NCBI RefSeq assembly: GCF_011758645.1
Contig: NZ_JAAMOZ010000001.1
Span: 2,790,001-2,854,000 of the forward strand
Length of the DNA stretch: 64,000 bases
Origin: Brooklawnia cerclae
Lineage (GTDB): Bacteria > Actinomycetota > Actinomycetes > Propionibacteriales > Propionibacteriaceae
Direction: 5' to 3'
The position numbers and the translations under genes are program-made. Positions within the stretch are counted from its first letter, which is position 1. Each line of letters opens with the position of its first letter. The notes beneath the pieces were generated by a model. The model was given only the letters and a program-made list of their open reading frames with translations, searched no databases and was not told where the DNA came from. Positions 17,789 through 25,675 of the stretch are shown here, one piece after another.

Positions 17789-18601
17789 ATGGTGGATTGG
17801 CTCACGGACGCCCCCGGCGCGGAGACCCAGCACGTCGTCTTCCCTAGCGGTTCCGCGACCCTGCACGGGCTGCTCTACACGCCGGGTGGCAACCGACCTC
17901 ATCCCTCCGTGGCGCTCTTCCACGGCTTCCCCGGCTGGGAGAACAACGGCGACATCGCCTACGCGCTCGCCCGGGTGGGCTGGGCGGTGTTCGTGCCCCA
18001 CTACCACGGGAACTGGGGCATGCCGGGCGATTGGTCCTGGGCCCACGCGATCGAGGACGCGGCAGCAGCCACCGACCTGCTCGGCGACCACGAATTCGCA
18101 GAGCGGTACAACCTCGATCCCACCCAGGTGGCCGTGGCCGGCAACAGTCTCGGCGGTTTCCTCGCGCTCATGACCGCCGCGGCCCGCCCGGGCATCGCCT
18201 CGGTGGCGTCGATCGCGGGCTTCGACTTCGGTGCCGCCGCCGAACAGTTCCGAGCCTCCCCGGAGACCCGGAATGCCTACGTCGACCTGTGGCACGAGGA
18301 CACGGCCGTGCTCTCCGGTACGAACGGCGAGGCTCTCATCAGCGAGATCGAGGCCGCCGGGGACGCATGGAGCCTGCGCGCGCTCGCACCCCGGCTGAGG
18401 GATCGTCGGGTGCTGCTCGTCGCGGGCGAGCGCGACACGGTCGCTCCCCCGGACATGCACCACGAGCCGCTCGTCCGGGCGCTTCGCAGCGCCGGGGGCG
18501 CCCCCACCACCCAGGTGCTCGACACGACCCACTCGTTCACGGATCAGCGCCTGGCGCTCACTGCCCTGCTCGTCGATTTCCTCGGTACGCCCGCCCGCTG
18601 A
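17789..18601 (+). CDS. Alpha/beta hydrolase (dienelactone hydrolase-like)
   Basis: Protein of 270 aa. The nucleophile elbow is GNSLGG with Ser120. The oxyanion region is HGFPGWENNGD near residue 45-55. Later candidates for the acid and base are Asp in VAGERDTVAPP and His in DTTHSF. The order fits the alpha/beta hydrolase fold of the S9/dienelactone-type group. It lies 138 bp after the LAL regulator on the same strand. The substrate cannot be told; esterase or peptidase-like activity is possible. Confidence 0.85.
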   Translation: MVDWLTDAPGAETQHVVFPSGSATLHGLLYTPGGNRPHPSVALFHGFPGWENNGDIAYALARVGWAVFVPHYHGNWGMPGDWSWAHAIEDAAAATDLLGDHEFAERYNLDPTQVAVAGNSLGGFLALMTAAARPGIASVASIAGFDFGAAAEQFRASPETRNAYVDLWHEDTAVLSGTNGEALISEIEAAGDAWSLRALAPRLRDRRVLLVAGERDTVAPPDMHHEPLVRALRSAGGAPTTQVLDTTHSFTDQRLALTALLVDFLGTPAR

Positions 18602-18631
18602 CGAGCGGCCAGGGGCACGCCGGGCCGCCCA

Positions 18632-19120
18632 CTATTCGGCCTGTTCGGCGAGACGGATGGTCGGCTCGTGGTGGACCGGAGTCCGGACGGACCTGGCGAT
18701 GAGGCAGAGTGGGCCGACGCGATCATGTAGTTCCAGCGCGAGCCCTGCGTCGTTCCCGGCCATGATGGTCACGGTGGGCCGGAGGGTGACGGAGGCGAAC
18801 TCCCCGCCACCGCTGTGGTCGGGATCCATCGCCAATTCTCCCGACGCGTCGTCGACGTAGTCGAGCACCACGATCCCCGCGTCGGCGGCGAGGTGCAGGT
18901 ACCACAGCATGTGGCACTGCGCCAGCGCGGCGACGAACAGTTGCTCGGGATTCCATCGCGCGGGGTCGCCGCGGAAAGCGGGTGCCGACGAGCCCGGCAA
19001 CGTCGGCGCCTGCCCGGCGTCGATCTCGAGATCACGGGAGTAGGCGCGATACGACGAGGTTCCCGTACCCAGGTTGCCGGTCCAGCGCAGCCGCACGTCG
19101 TGGCGATGAGGCCTTGGCAT
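18632..19120 (-). CDS. OsmC family peroxiredoxin-like protein
   Basis: Protein of 162 aa. The segment RWNPEQLFVAALAQCHMLWYL carries the first cysteine of OsmC proteins, and a second Cys occurs in GPLCLIARSVR near the C-terminus. The N-terminal VRLRWTGNLGTGTSSYRAYS is typical of the OsmC subgroup. OsmC enzymes reduce organic hydroperoxides. Start ATG 19120, because GGGGAGACGA precedes it; the frame to 19297 adds non-conserved residues. A degenerate partial copy of its first codons may exist at 22940-23065. Confidence 0.88.
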   Translation of the reverse strand: MPRPHRHDVRLRWTGNLGTGTSSYRAYSRDLEIDAGQAPTLPGSSAPAFRGDPARWNPEQLFVAALAQCHMLWYLHLAADAGIVVLDYVDDASGELAMDPDHSGGGEFASVTLRPTVTIMAGNDAGLALELHDRVGPLCLIARSVRTPVHHEPTIRLAEQAE

Positions 19121-19312
19121 TCGTCTCCCCGTTCTGTCGATCCCGATCGTCGGCCGACAGCACAACGCTATGCGCCGCACGCGAAGGGTGCGGCGCACAA
19201 GAAGACGAAGAAGACGATCGCGGCGATCGGCAGCCCCTTCGGCACGATCGCCACGGCTGCCAAGCCGGCCGACGCCGGTCTTTTCCTCCGCGTGCACCGG
19301 GTTGTCCGCCGA
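19121..19312. other. Intergenic region upstream of osmC-like gene
   Basis: No convincing gene. A minus-strand frame (19168-19350, 60 aa) has a hydrophobic tail (GLPIAAIVFFVFLCAAPFAC) that could be a small membrane peptide, but its start lies inside the palindromic repeat and no ribosome binding site is evident. Promoter of the OsmC gene is presumably here. Confidence 0.4.
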
Positions 19313-19417
19313 GGGCGTGACTCAGTTCCTTCAATCTGCGGCCGCCCCATCCTCGACTAGGCGAAACGCTCCCTTCCTTCGGCGATTCTCCCGAATTGAA
19401 GGAACTGAGTCACGCCC
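19313..19417. repeat. Palindromic repeat element, left copy
   Basis: A ~105-bp element with perfect 23-bp terminal arms (GGGCGTGACTCAGTTCCTTC plus AAT at the left, exact complement at 19395-19417) around a 59-bp centre containing CGACTAGGCGAAACG. A second, partly diverged copy lies at 23125-23226. Size and structure suit a REP- or MITE-like non-coding repeat; no transposase is nearby. The two copies bracket the gene set at 19573-22272. Confidence 0.75.
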
Positions 19418-19572
19418 ACCTGCGGGCTGGTGCCCACCCGAGCGGTGTCGCCACCGCCAACTGCCCCGATCGGCGGCCACACCGCCCCGGGGAAGGCGGC
19501 CCAGGGGCTCTGACCCCCGCCGTCGATACGATCACGGGCAAATACCGGTCAGCTGGACGAGAGGTGGCTCGG

Positions 19573-20106
19573 ATGTCTCTCCGGGACAAGGTGGAAGTCG
19601 AGGTCGAGGACAACCGGGTGCAGCGGTTGCTGATCAATACGCGCTGGAAGGATCACGGAACTCCCGAGGAACTCGCCGAGGCGATCTCGCAGGCGATCAA
19701 GGCCGCGATGCCGCAGCAGGAGCCGTCGGACGACACCGACCCGCAGCGTCCCCGCGTCCGCCACATGTCGGTCAACGAGCTGCGTGAGTACATGGCGATG
19801 CATCGGGCCTACAGCCGTCGGGCACTCGAGTTCAGCCGGCGGGCGGTGCGAGGAGAGTTCCGGGGAGAGGCGAGCCCGGGTCCCGCGCCCGAAGGGCAGA
19901 ACGTGGACGTGCGCTTCTCGGCCGGTCGCTTCGACAGGATCCTGCTCAACCCCACATGGGCGTCCCGGACCGCGACGAACTCGATCATGGAAGCAATACT
20001 GCGGGTGCTCGACGGGGTCGACCTGGTGGCCGCCGACCCCGGTTCGGACGAGTTGGCGGCCCTCCGAGACGAGCGGGCCCGCGTCCGCGATTTCGCGAGA
20101 GCGTGA
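19573..20106 (+). CDS. Protein with two YbaB/EbfC-like halves
   Basis: Protein of 177 aa. Two stretches look homologous to each other: VEVEVEDNRVQRLLINTRWK (residues ~6-25) with TPEELAEAISQAI, and VDVRFSAGRFDRILLNPTWA (residues ~103-122) with ATNSIMEAILRVL. Each resembles the beta-hairpin plus helix of YbaB-like proteins, which bind DNA; YbaB-like genes occur often in actinobacterial ESX/type VII loci. ATG 19573 is preceded by GAGGTGG. It is followed after 10 bp by the 425-aa gene. Identification is from pattern only. Confidence 0.6.
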   Translation: MSLRDKVEVEVEDNRVQRLLINTRWKDHGTPEELAEAISQAIKAAMPQQEPSDDTDPQRPRVRHMSVNELREYMAMHRAYSRRALEFSRRAVRGEFRGEASPGPAPEGQNVDVRFSAGRFDRILLNPTWASRTATNSIMEAILRVLDGVDLVAADPGSDELAALRDERARVRDFARA

Positions 20107-20116
20107 GGGGGCGGAC

Positions 20117-21394
20117 GTGAGCGACGCATACGACGCCACCAAGGCGATCGAGCAGACCTGCAACGACCTGGTGGACAGCTACGAGGATCTCGCCGAGATG
20201 GGCGCCGGCCTCCTGGCGACGATCAAGTCCACGATCGGGCAGCTGAGGCAGTACAAGTACACCGTCCACTGGTCGGGCAGCTATTCGAACCCGAGTGTGG
20301 AGTACCGCGACGACCCGTACTCGTGGTGGGAGAAGGCGCTCATCTGGACCGGCGGCGGAGCGATCACGGAGGAGATCGTCGATCACCCTCGTCAGCAGGA
20401 GGCCCTGGATGCGCTGGCCGACACCCAGGGCATCGTCGACGGCGCCGACGAGAAGTTCGAGTTCGACGCCGGCCACATGCGTGACTCGGTGGCCAGCATC
20501 GCCAGCCACATGTCGGGGTGGGTCGGTGTCTCCTCGCTGGTCTCGCGGCTGATCTTCCCGAGCCGCGCCAGCCAGGTGCCGACCTCCGGCGACATCGACG
20601 GCTGGCGCAGCCCCTCGGCCTTCAGTACGTACGAGGACAACCTCGCCATCCAGCACGACGCCCACGAGACGACAGCCACTAGCATCGAGACCATGCTCAC
20701 GCGGGACGGGAACTTCGTCGAGACTCTCGGCGACCACCTCATCGTCTTCGCGGAGTTGCAGGGTGACCAGAACGAGTACTACGCCGGGCTCGTCGCCCAG
20801 GACTGGGCGCCGGACAAGTGGAGCATCACGTCGGTCATCCAGATCGTGGGCGAGATCGGCACAAAGGTGACCCAGTTCCAGCAGTTGCAGGTGGACGAGA
20901 TCAAGGCCGTGGTGTCCACGCTCAATTCCGCGGTGTCCGACATCCTCCAGACCGAGGAGCAGAAGAACACCATCAACCGCCTCAGCGAACCCAGCGGCCA
21001 GGGCGAGGTGGGCTGGCCCGAGCCGGCCCCGTTGTCGTCCAAGAAGGGCGCGGGTGAGACGTCCTACTACGACCTCACGTTCCAGACCCAGTACTTCAAG
21101 GACCACATCACACACTGGTCGGACCTGTCGGGTGACTTCACGGCCCCGGTCGACCAGGCCGAGGCGGCACCGGCCATCGAGACGATGTTCCACCAGTTCC
21201 CCGGTTTCATGGCGACCACCGCGTCCGGGCTGAACAGCCTGGCCGACCACATCAAGGACAAGGCTCTGGTCCGCGGCAAGGCCGCCACGAAGGAGATCTC
21301 GGAGATCCTGGACGACACCATCCGCACCTACGTCGCGGGCGAGGACCTCAACGCGCAGCAGGCGAACGAACTGCAGAAGCTGCTGGACGAATGA
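20117..21394 (+). CDS. Helical protein of unknown function, possible secreted (T7SS-like) protein
   Basis: Protein of 425 aa with no signal peptide or membrane helix and strongly helical composition. The N-terminal ~50 residues (ATKAIEQTCNDLVDSYEDLA, EMGAGLLATIKSTIGQLRQY) suggest a helical hairpin like those of ESX-related proteins, but a WXG motif is not evident. There are many Trp/Tyr and Asp/Glu residues. GTG 20117 was chosen because it is 10 bp after the YbaB-like gene; the longer frame begins inside that gene. The stop overlaps the lipoprotein ATG by 4 bp. Function unknown; secretion is inference. Confidence 0.65.
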   Translation: MSDAYDATKAIEQTCNDLVDSYEDLAEMGAGLLATIKSTIGQLRQYKYTVHWSGSYSNPSVEYRDDPYSWWEKALIWTGGGAITEEIVDHPRQQEALDALADTQGIVDGADEKFEFDAGHMRDSVASIASHMSGWVGVSSLVSRLIFPSRASQVPTSGDIDGWRSPSAFSTYEDNLAIQHDAHETTATSIETMLTRDGNFVETLGDHLIVFAELQGDQNEYYAGLVAQDWAPDKWSITSVIQIVGEIGTKVTQFQQLQVDEIKAVVSTLNSAVSDILQTEEQKNTINRLSEPSGQGEVGWPEPAPLSSKKGAGETSYYDLTFQTQYFKDHITHWSDLSGDFTAPVDQAEAAPAIETMFHQFPGFMATTASGLNSLADHIKDKALVRGKAATKEISEILDDTIRTYVAGEDLNAQQANELQKLLDE

Positions 21395-22272
21395 CACGGC
21401 GTCCGATCGTCCTGGGGGCGGTGGCTCTGGCCATGACGCTCGTACTCGGCGCCTGCACACAGTCGCCCCCGGACGCCCCGGAGCCGTCGTCCCTGGTGGC
21501 AGAACGGCTGGCGCAGCTCGCCGAGGCCGCAGACGGGTTCTCCAAGGTCAGCGTCGGCCCCGAGGATCTCGACGCGTACGCCCTCGACGGATCGGACCTC
21601 AAACTCTGGCATCTCCTCGACGGCGTCGAGCCGACGACCGCCGTCAGCACAAGCGGGCCCGCAGTGTCCTTCGACAGTGTGGACGGCGCGGCGATCCAGC
21701 AGCAGGTCGAGACCCTCTCCGCGCAGTGTCAGACCGCCGGATACCGGGTGGACGTGGAGGCGATCACGCCCACCGCCTTCGCCGCCGAGCTGCGATGCGG
21801 GGACGACTCCTTCAGTGGCCTGCTCACGACCGAGCCGACCAGCGTGCTGCTCAACGGCGATCCGCTCCCCGATCACTCCGGTGCCTCGATCGAGCAGACC
21901 TGGCAGACGGTTCTCGACCAGGTGGCGACCCTCGATCCGAGCACCACCATCGCCCAGCTCCAGATCGACGAGGACGACGTCTCGCTCCGGCTGGCGGACG
22001 ACTCGGCGACCAACGGGTGCAGGCCGGCCCTCGTCATCGCCAAGGACGGCAGCGCCCTGACCTGGGCATGCTGGGCCACCGGAACCGAGGCAGCCATCCC
22101 GCTCGACGGGTTGACCGCCTCCGGCCTCGCCGCCACACAGCAGGCAGCGATGTCCGCCGCGGGCGTCGCCGGCACGTCGGGGCTGGAGGTCACGATCTCG
22201 ACCAGCGCCACGCGCGAACCCGAGCTGCGCGTGCAGCAGGGGTCGCAGAGTGCGACCGTCCCGCTCAGATGA
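21391..22272 (+). CDS. Lipoprotein of unknown function
   Basis: Protein of 293 aa with a lipoprotein signal: MTRRPIVLGAVALAMTLVLG followed by the lipobox ACT with Cys22, then a Ser/Pro-rich linker. The mature part (about 260 residues) contains Cys in LSAQCQTAGY, ELRCGDDSF, NGCRPA and LTWACWA, so disulphides are likely. Its start overlaps the previous gene by 4 bp, so the three genes form one operon. It should be anchored on the outer face of the membrane. No named family recognised; a partner role to the 425-aa protein is inferred. Confidence 0.8.
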   Translation: MTRRPIVLGAVALAMTLVLGACTQSPPDAPEPSSLVAERLAQLAEAADGFSKVSVGPEDLDAYALDGSDLKLWHLLDGVEPTTAVSTSGPAVSFDSVDGAAIQQQVETLSAQCQTAGYRVDVEAITPTAFAAELRCGDDSFSGLLTTEPTSVLLNGDPLPDHSGASIEQTWQTVLDQVATLDPSTTIAQLQIDEDDVSLRLADDSATNGCRPALVIAKDGSALTWACWATGTEAAIPLDGLTASGLAATQQAAMSAAGVAGTSGLEVTISTSATREPELRVQQGSQSATVPLR

Positions 22273-22324
22273 GGTGACCGGCGCGGTTCGGCGGGGGGCC
22301 CTCCGCGGGCGCTATCGGGCCACG

Positions 22325-22693
22325 TCAGGCCTGATGCCACTGGGCCAACTGCATGGCCGCCTCTTGATAGGCGATGTTTCCGCTGGCCATCGCCACGACC
22401 ACGTCGTAAGCATCGTCGTCGGGAGCGTCGAGACAGACGCCGTTCAGACCGTAGAAGACAACAGTCACAAGCCAGCCGAGGCGTTTGTCGCCGTCGATCA
22501 GGGCGTGATTGCGGACCAAGGACTCGAGAAGAACCGCTGCTTTGTCATCGAGGCCGGGATACGCATCATCGCCGAACACACTGACTCGAGGTCGGTGCAC
22601 GGCGGAGTCGAGGAGCCCGATGTCGCGGATCGGTCCGACGCCCAGGTCGCCGACCAACGCGAGCAGATCGTCCAGGGCTAGGTACTCGATCAC
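22325..22693 (-). CDS. doc: Doc-type toxin (Fic/Doc family)
   Basis: Protein of 122 aa, the length of Doc toxins. The Fic-fold core motif reads NHALIDGDKRLGW (His63, Asp67, Lys70, Arg71), compared with HxFx(D/E)(A/G)NKR. The Asn before Lys is Asp here, a departure from the consensus. Doc kinases inactivate EF-Tu by phosphorylation. GTG 22693 matches family N-termini (VIEYLALDDLLALV). The upstream frame that would hold the antitoxin appears disrupted (22694-22795). It is convergent with the lipoprotein gene. Confidence 0.8.
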   Translation of the reverse strand: MIEYLALDDLLALVGDLGVGPIRDIGLLDSAVHRPRVSVFGDDAYPGLDDKAAVLLESLVRNHALIDGDKRLGWLVTVVFYGLNGVCLDAPDDDAYDVVVAMASGNIAYQEAAMQLAQWHQA

Positions 22694-22795
22694 TGGCCGA
22701 GACGGTCGAGCAGACCGGCATAGCGATCTCGACTTCGAAGACCCGATGGCGTACCCCGCATTCGTCAGACGAATCGGAGCAATCGTTATGGGCAC
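22694..22795 (-). pseudogene. Remnant of a Doc antitoxin
   Basis: From GTG 22795 the frame reads VPITIAPIRLTNAG, similar to the start of ribbon-helix-helix antitoxins, and then runs straight on into doc. Another frame ends RYAGLLDRLGQ with a stop one base before doc, like the C-termini of Doc antitoxins. No single frame connects the two pieces, and stops interrupt the frames. An internal deletion with frameshift is the simplest reading. Judged from motif resemblance. Confidence 0.4.
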
Positions 22796-22939
22796 CTTCG
22801 GCAGGCAGCTTCATGGCACTCCCATGTAGTGATCGAAGGAACGTGCGATCGCCTTCGAGTGAGTCCGGGGTCGATTGCAGCCGACAGCGCGGTTCAGCAC
22901 CGCCGGCGCTCGGCTTACGCACCGCCCCGGACGCCTCGG
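22796..22939. other. No gene recognised
   Basis: Only short, non-conserved frames on both strands. Nothing beyond the decayed material next to it is visible; no promoter-like dyad was found. Confidence 0.5.
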
Positions 22940-23065
22940 TTCTGCCGAGATCAACTCTTTGGCGCTTCCTCGTTGCCAGCGAGTGGGAATCAGGATCCCC
23001 GGGCACCCGCGAGCACACATGACAGGCTCGCACGAGCTTGCCGGTCCGGCGCAGCCACACCGCAT
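22940..23065 (-). pseudogene. Degenerate osmC-like fragment
   Basis: Positions 23035-23060 match 19071-19096 (the region coding VRLRWTGNL of the intact OsmC gene) in about 23 of 26 bases, on the same strand. Downstream of that the similarity is weak (a possible TRWQRGS trace of ARWNPEQ), with frames disrupted. As at the left copy, a palindromic repeat lies upstream of this fragment, 23125-23226. This suggests an old duplication. Confidence 0.35.
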
Positions 23066-23124
23066 GCCGATCGGGCCCTTGCCGTCAGCCTCTCCCGCTC
23101 CGCCGATCAGGGTTGCCGGCCGAC

Positions 23125-23226
23125 GGCGTGACACAGTTCCTTGAATTTGCGTCAGCCTCGGCGCCGACTAGGCAAAACACCTCATTGGCGCGGTAGTTCC
23201 ACCGAATTGAAGGAACTCAGTCACGC
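23125..23226. repeat. Palindromic repeat element, right copy
   Basis: Second copy of the ~105-bp element: terminal arms 23126-23147 and 23205-23226 pair with three mismatches, and the centre shares CGACTAGGC and the right arm is nearly identical to the left copy (ATTGAAGGAACT, AGTCACGC). It is more diverged than the left copy. It lies in the 709-bp region 22796-23504 between doc and the PH-domain gene. Confidence 0.75.
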
Positions 23227-23504
23227 ATGCTCGCCGTCTCCTGGTCCGCGACGACCCGCTACTCGGGTGGAAAGCACGCTGTCAGGCAGGATTGTGCTCG
23301 GAAGGCGGGTATCCGCCCCACCGTCGCCACCATCACGGCGCGGCAAGCAAACGGACAGGGTCGCGGCACCGAGATACCTGCCGTCCGGGCCGGTGAACAG
23401 GGTCAGCACGCTTTTGTCCTGGCCGGTGGATACCGTATCTCGTGCCTCACAGACGAGGCACCGCGAGCGGAACCTCCCTCGCGCCGTGATCCGAGGAGCC
23501 AGCA

Positions 23505-23876
23505 ATGGAGACATCAGAGATTCTCGCCTGGACGCTAGTAGCCGAATGCCCGATTCCGCAGGACGTGCAGCCGCTGCTCGCCCAGGGCGAGCAGCCCGTG
23601 GCCGCCTACCGCACCTTCCGCGACACCGCGATCTTCACCAACATGCGCCTGATCGTCCGCGACGCCCAGGGCATGATGGGAAAGAAGATCGAGATCTACT
23701 CACTGCCGTACTCACGGATCGACATGTGGTCGTCGGAAAACGCCGGCACGCTCGACTGGAATTCCGAACTGGAGATGTGGACTCGTGTCGGCCACATCAA
23801 GGTGAAGCTCGGGAAAGGTATCGACGTGCGCAGGCTCGACAACCTGATCGCCAATCTCGTGCTCCATTCGCGCTAG
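23505..23876 (+). CDS. PH-domain (bPH_1-like) protein
   Basis: Protein of 123 aa. The core reads VAAYRTFRDTAIFTNMRLIV, then KKIEIYSLPYSRIDMWSSEN and LEMWTRVGHIKVKLGKGID, which match the small bacterial PH-like proteins (bPH_1/YvbH_ext-like) that have a beta-barrel and form higher oligomers. No signal or membrane segment. ATG 23505 is preceded by CCAGCAA and GAGGAG a few bases earlier (about 23493). It lies outside the repeat-bracketed segment. Role unknown; these proteins are often stress-associated. Confidence 0.75.
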   Translation: METSEILAWTLVAECPIPQDVQPLLAQGEQPVAAYRTFRDTAIFTNMRLIVRDAQGMMGKKIEIYSLPYSRIDMWSSENAGTLDWNSELEMWTRVGHIKVKLGKGIDVRRLDNLIANLVLHSR

Positions 23877-23925
23877 CGGCCGATCCTGGCCGCGGGGCAG
23901 GTTCCGCGGCAATCCCCCGACCGCC

Positions 23926-24420
23926 CTAGCCGACGATCGCAACCCTCACCGTGCGCTGACGCGCGCGAACCTGGTCGAAGTCGGCGAAATAGATCCTGCC
24001 GAACTCGCCCAGCTCAAGCTGGTGGCCCACCAGCGGGATGACCACAGAACGCCCGAGGAGCACCGACCGCAGGTGCGCGTCGGTGTTGAGGCTCCAGACG
24101 GGCTCCTCCGCACGCTCGGCCTGAGCGATGCGGATGTGCTCCGGCCCCGGGTGCAAGTAGTCCCCCTCGGTCGTGCAGGTGGGGAAGATCTGCGAGAGCC
24201 CGTTCACCATGTCCTGCAGGACGAACTGGGTGCCCCAGTAGTTGACGTCGTCCGACTGCTCCTGGATGAGCACACTGCACGTCGTGTGCTGCGAATACAC
24301 CGTCACCAAGCCGTCGGCCATCTCACTGGCCTTCACCGCCTGAACGACCCTGTCGGTGACGTCGTCGAAGGTCACCCGGCGGTCGGACTGGATCGTGAAA
24401 TGCTCGTGCACTGTCGTCAT
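23926..24420 (-). CDS. YjbQ/UPF0047 family protein, paralogue 1
   Basis: Protein of 164 aa. It carries the family landmarks SQHTTCSVLIQE and LNTDAHLRSVLLGRS, with the GRIYFADFD end of the fold. E. coli YjbQ has weak thiamine-phosphate synthase activity in vitro, but its true role is not settled. Here the usual HTSA motif is HTTC, placing a Cys next to the conserved His-Thr pair. It is the last gene of the operon that starts at the ABC ATPase, 30 bp after paralogue 2. The tandem pair in a sugar locus suggests a metabolic job. Confidence 0.9.
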   Translation of the reverse strand: MTTVHEHFTIQSDRRVTFDDVTDRVVQAVKASEMADGLVTVYSQHTTCSVLIQEQSDDVNYWGTQFVLQDMVNGLSQIFPTCTTEGDYLHPGPEHIRIAQAERAEEPVWSLNTDAHLRSVLLGRSVVIPLVGHQLELGEFGRIYFADFDQVRARQRTVRVAIVG

Positions 24421-24450
24421 TGTTCCCCTGTTCCTCTGAATATCAGCTTG

Positions 24451-24948
24451 TCAATCGCCCATCACGGTGATGGAGACCTCCCGCTCGCGTGGGCGGGTGT
24501 GATCGAAGTCGATGAAGTAGATGTGCCCGAACGAGCCGAGGTCGAGCGTCCCATCGACGACCGGCAGCGTCTCGCTCCTGCCGATGAAGACCGATCGCAG
24601 ATGGGCGTCGGTGTTGAGGGTCTCGGGCTTCGACTCACCGTGCTCGCGCGAGAACTCCGTCAGCTCGGGCCCCGGATGCCGGTACTGTCCCTCGGCGCGC
24701 GTTGTCGGGATGAGTTGCTCGAAGACGTCCCACAGATCCTGCTGAAGATACTCGAGCCCGTTGTAGGTGAGATCGATCGAGTCTTCCTGCGTCATGACAG
24801 AGCAGGTCGTGTGGTGGGTCGAGACGACACACACCCCGTCGTTGATGCCGGACTCCGCGATGAACGCGCGTACCTCGTCGGTGATCCTGTGGAACGAGGG
24901 CCGCCCACCGACGGAGGTGATCTTCACGGTAGAGCGCCTAGTCGCCAT
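24451..24948 (-). CDS. YjbQ/UPF0047 family protein, paralogue 2
   Basis: Protein of 165 aa, homologous to the neighbour at 23926: THHTTCSVMTQEDS, LNTDAHLRSVFIGRSE and GHIYFIDFDH. Both have the HTTC form of the motif. ATG 24948 is favoured over ATG 24957 because AGAAAGGA sits at the right distance from the former and directly abuts the latter. Its start overlaps the end of the TIM-barrel gene by 11 bp, so the two are translationally coupled. The two paralogues could form one heteromeric enzyme or act on related substrates. Confidence 0.9.
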   Translation of the reverse strand: MATRRSTVKITSVGGRPSFHRITDEVRAFIAESGINDGVCVVSTHHTTCSVMTQEDSIDLTYNGLEYLQQDLWDVFEQLIPTTRAEGQYRHPGPELTEFSREHGESKPETLNTDAHLRSVFIGRSETLPVVDGTLDLGSFGHIYFIDFDHTRPREREVSITVMGD

Positions 24949-25675
24949 GGCACGCATTCCTTTCTGACGCGGGAACCGTTCCCGCGATCCTTTGGTCTCT
25001 CGCATGCGCGAGCGCGCCGATCATGTCCCGAGCCGCGCGCACGGGGTCGGGAGCAGCCACGATGCCGGAGGCGACGCCGACGCCGTCGGCGCCGGAGGCG
25101 ATCAGCGCGTGGACGTCCTCGGGCGAGGTGATACCCGCGGCTTGTTCGACGAGCGTTTGCGGGCTCACCGCATGTACGGCCCGCGTCGAATCCGCAGCGA
25201 AGCCGAGGGGGACGCCGCCCGAGGTCCCGATGCGGTCGCTGGGCTCGGGGTTGATGACATCAGGACGGAACCGGGCCAACGCCTCAGCTTCCTCGATGCT
25301 GTCGGCACACACGAACGAGAGCAGGCCGAGTTCCCGGGCCCGCTCGATCGATCGACGGAGCATGCCGATGGACATGGGGTCCTCGATGTGATTCATGACC
25401 ACTCCGGCCGCCCCCACCGCCCTCACCGACTCGGGCAGGATCTTGGACAGCCCGCGTCCGGGATCGATCAGGTCCATGTGCGGGGCGAGGACGATCAGCC
25501 GACTCGTGTGTTCACAGACCCGCCGGAGTTCGACGAGCGGCGCGATGAACAGCACGTCCACGTCGTAGCGGCCCGCCTCCTCGTCCGCGACACGCGCCAG
25601 TTCCAGCACGGCATCGCCATACAGGTAGTTCTTCACCCCGATCTCGAAGAAGGGCGCCCGCACATGCCGGGTCAT
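24938..25675 (-). CDS. Triosephosphate isomerase-like TIM-barrel isomerase
   Basis: Protein of 245 aa. It resembles archaeal-type TIMs, with equivalents of the catalytic residues: Lys15 (EIGVKNYLYGD), His96 (GVVMNHIEDP), Glu144 (INPEPSDRIGTSGG), and the phosphate-binding GITSPEDV and GVGVASG loops. Members of this group in sugar loci, such as EryH of erythritol catabolism, isomerise four-carbon sugar phosphates rather than triose phosphates, which is the likely role here. It overlaps the amidohydrolase gene by 4 bp. A housekeeping TIM would normally sit with gap and pgk, and here it does not. Confidence 0.85.
   Translation of the reverse strand: MTRHVRAPFFEIGVKNYLYGDAVLELARVADEEAGRYDVDVLFIAPLVELRRVCEHTSRLIVLAPHMDLIDPGRGLSKILPESVRAVGAAGVVMNHIEDPMSIGMLRRSIERARELGLLSFVCADSIEEAEALARFRPDVINPEPSDRIGTSGGVPLGFAADSTRAVHAVSPQTLVEQAAGITSPEDVHALIASGADGVGVASGIVAAPDPVRAARDMIGALAHARDQRIAGTVPASERNACHGD

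Noticed and set aside
19168-19350. 60-aa minus-strand frame with a hydrophobic tail
   Set aside because: Starts inside the palindrome without a ribosome binding site; noted in the intergenic entry but not accepted as a gene.
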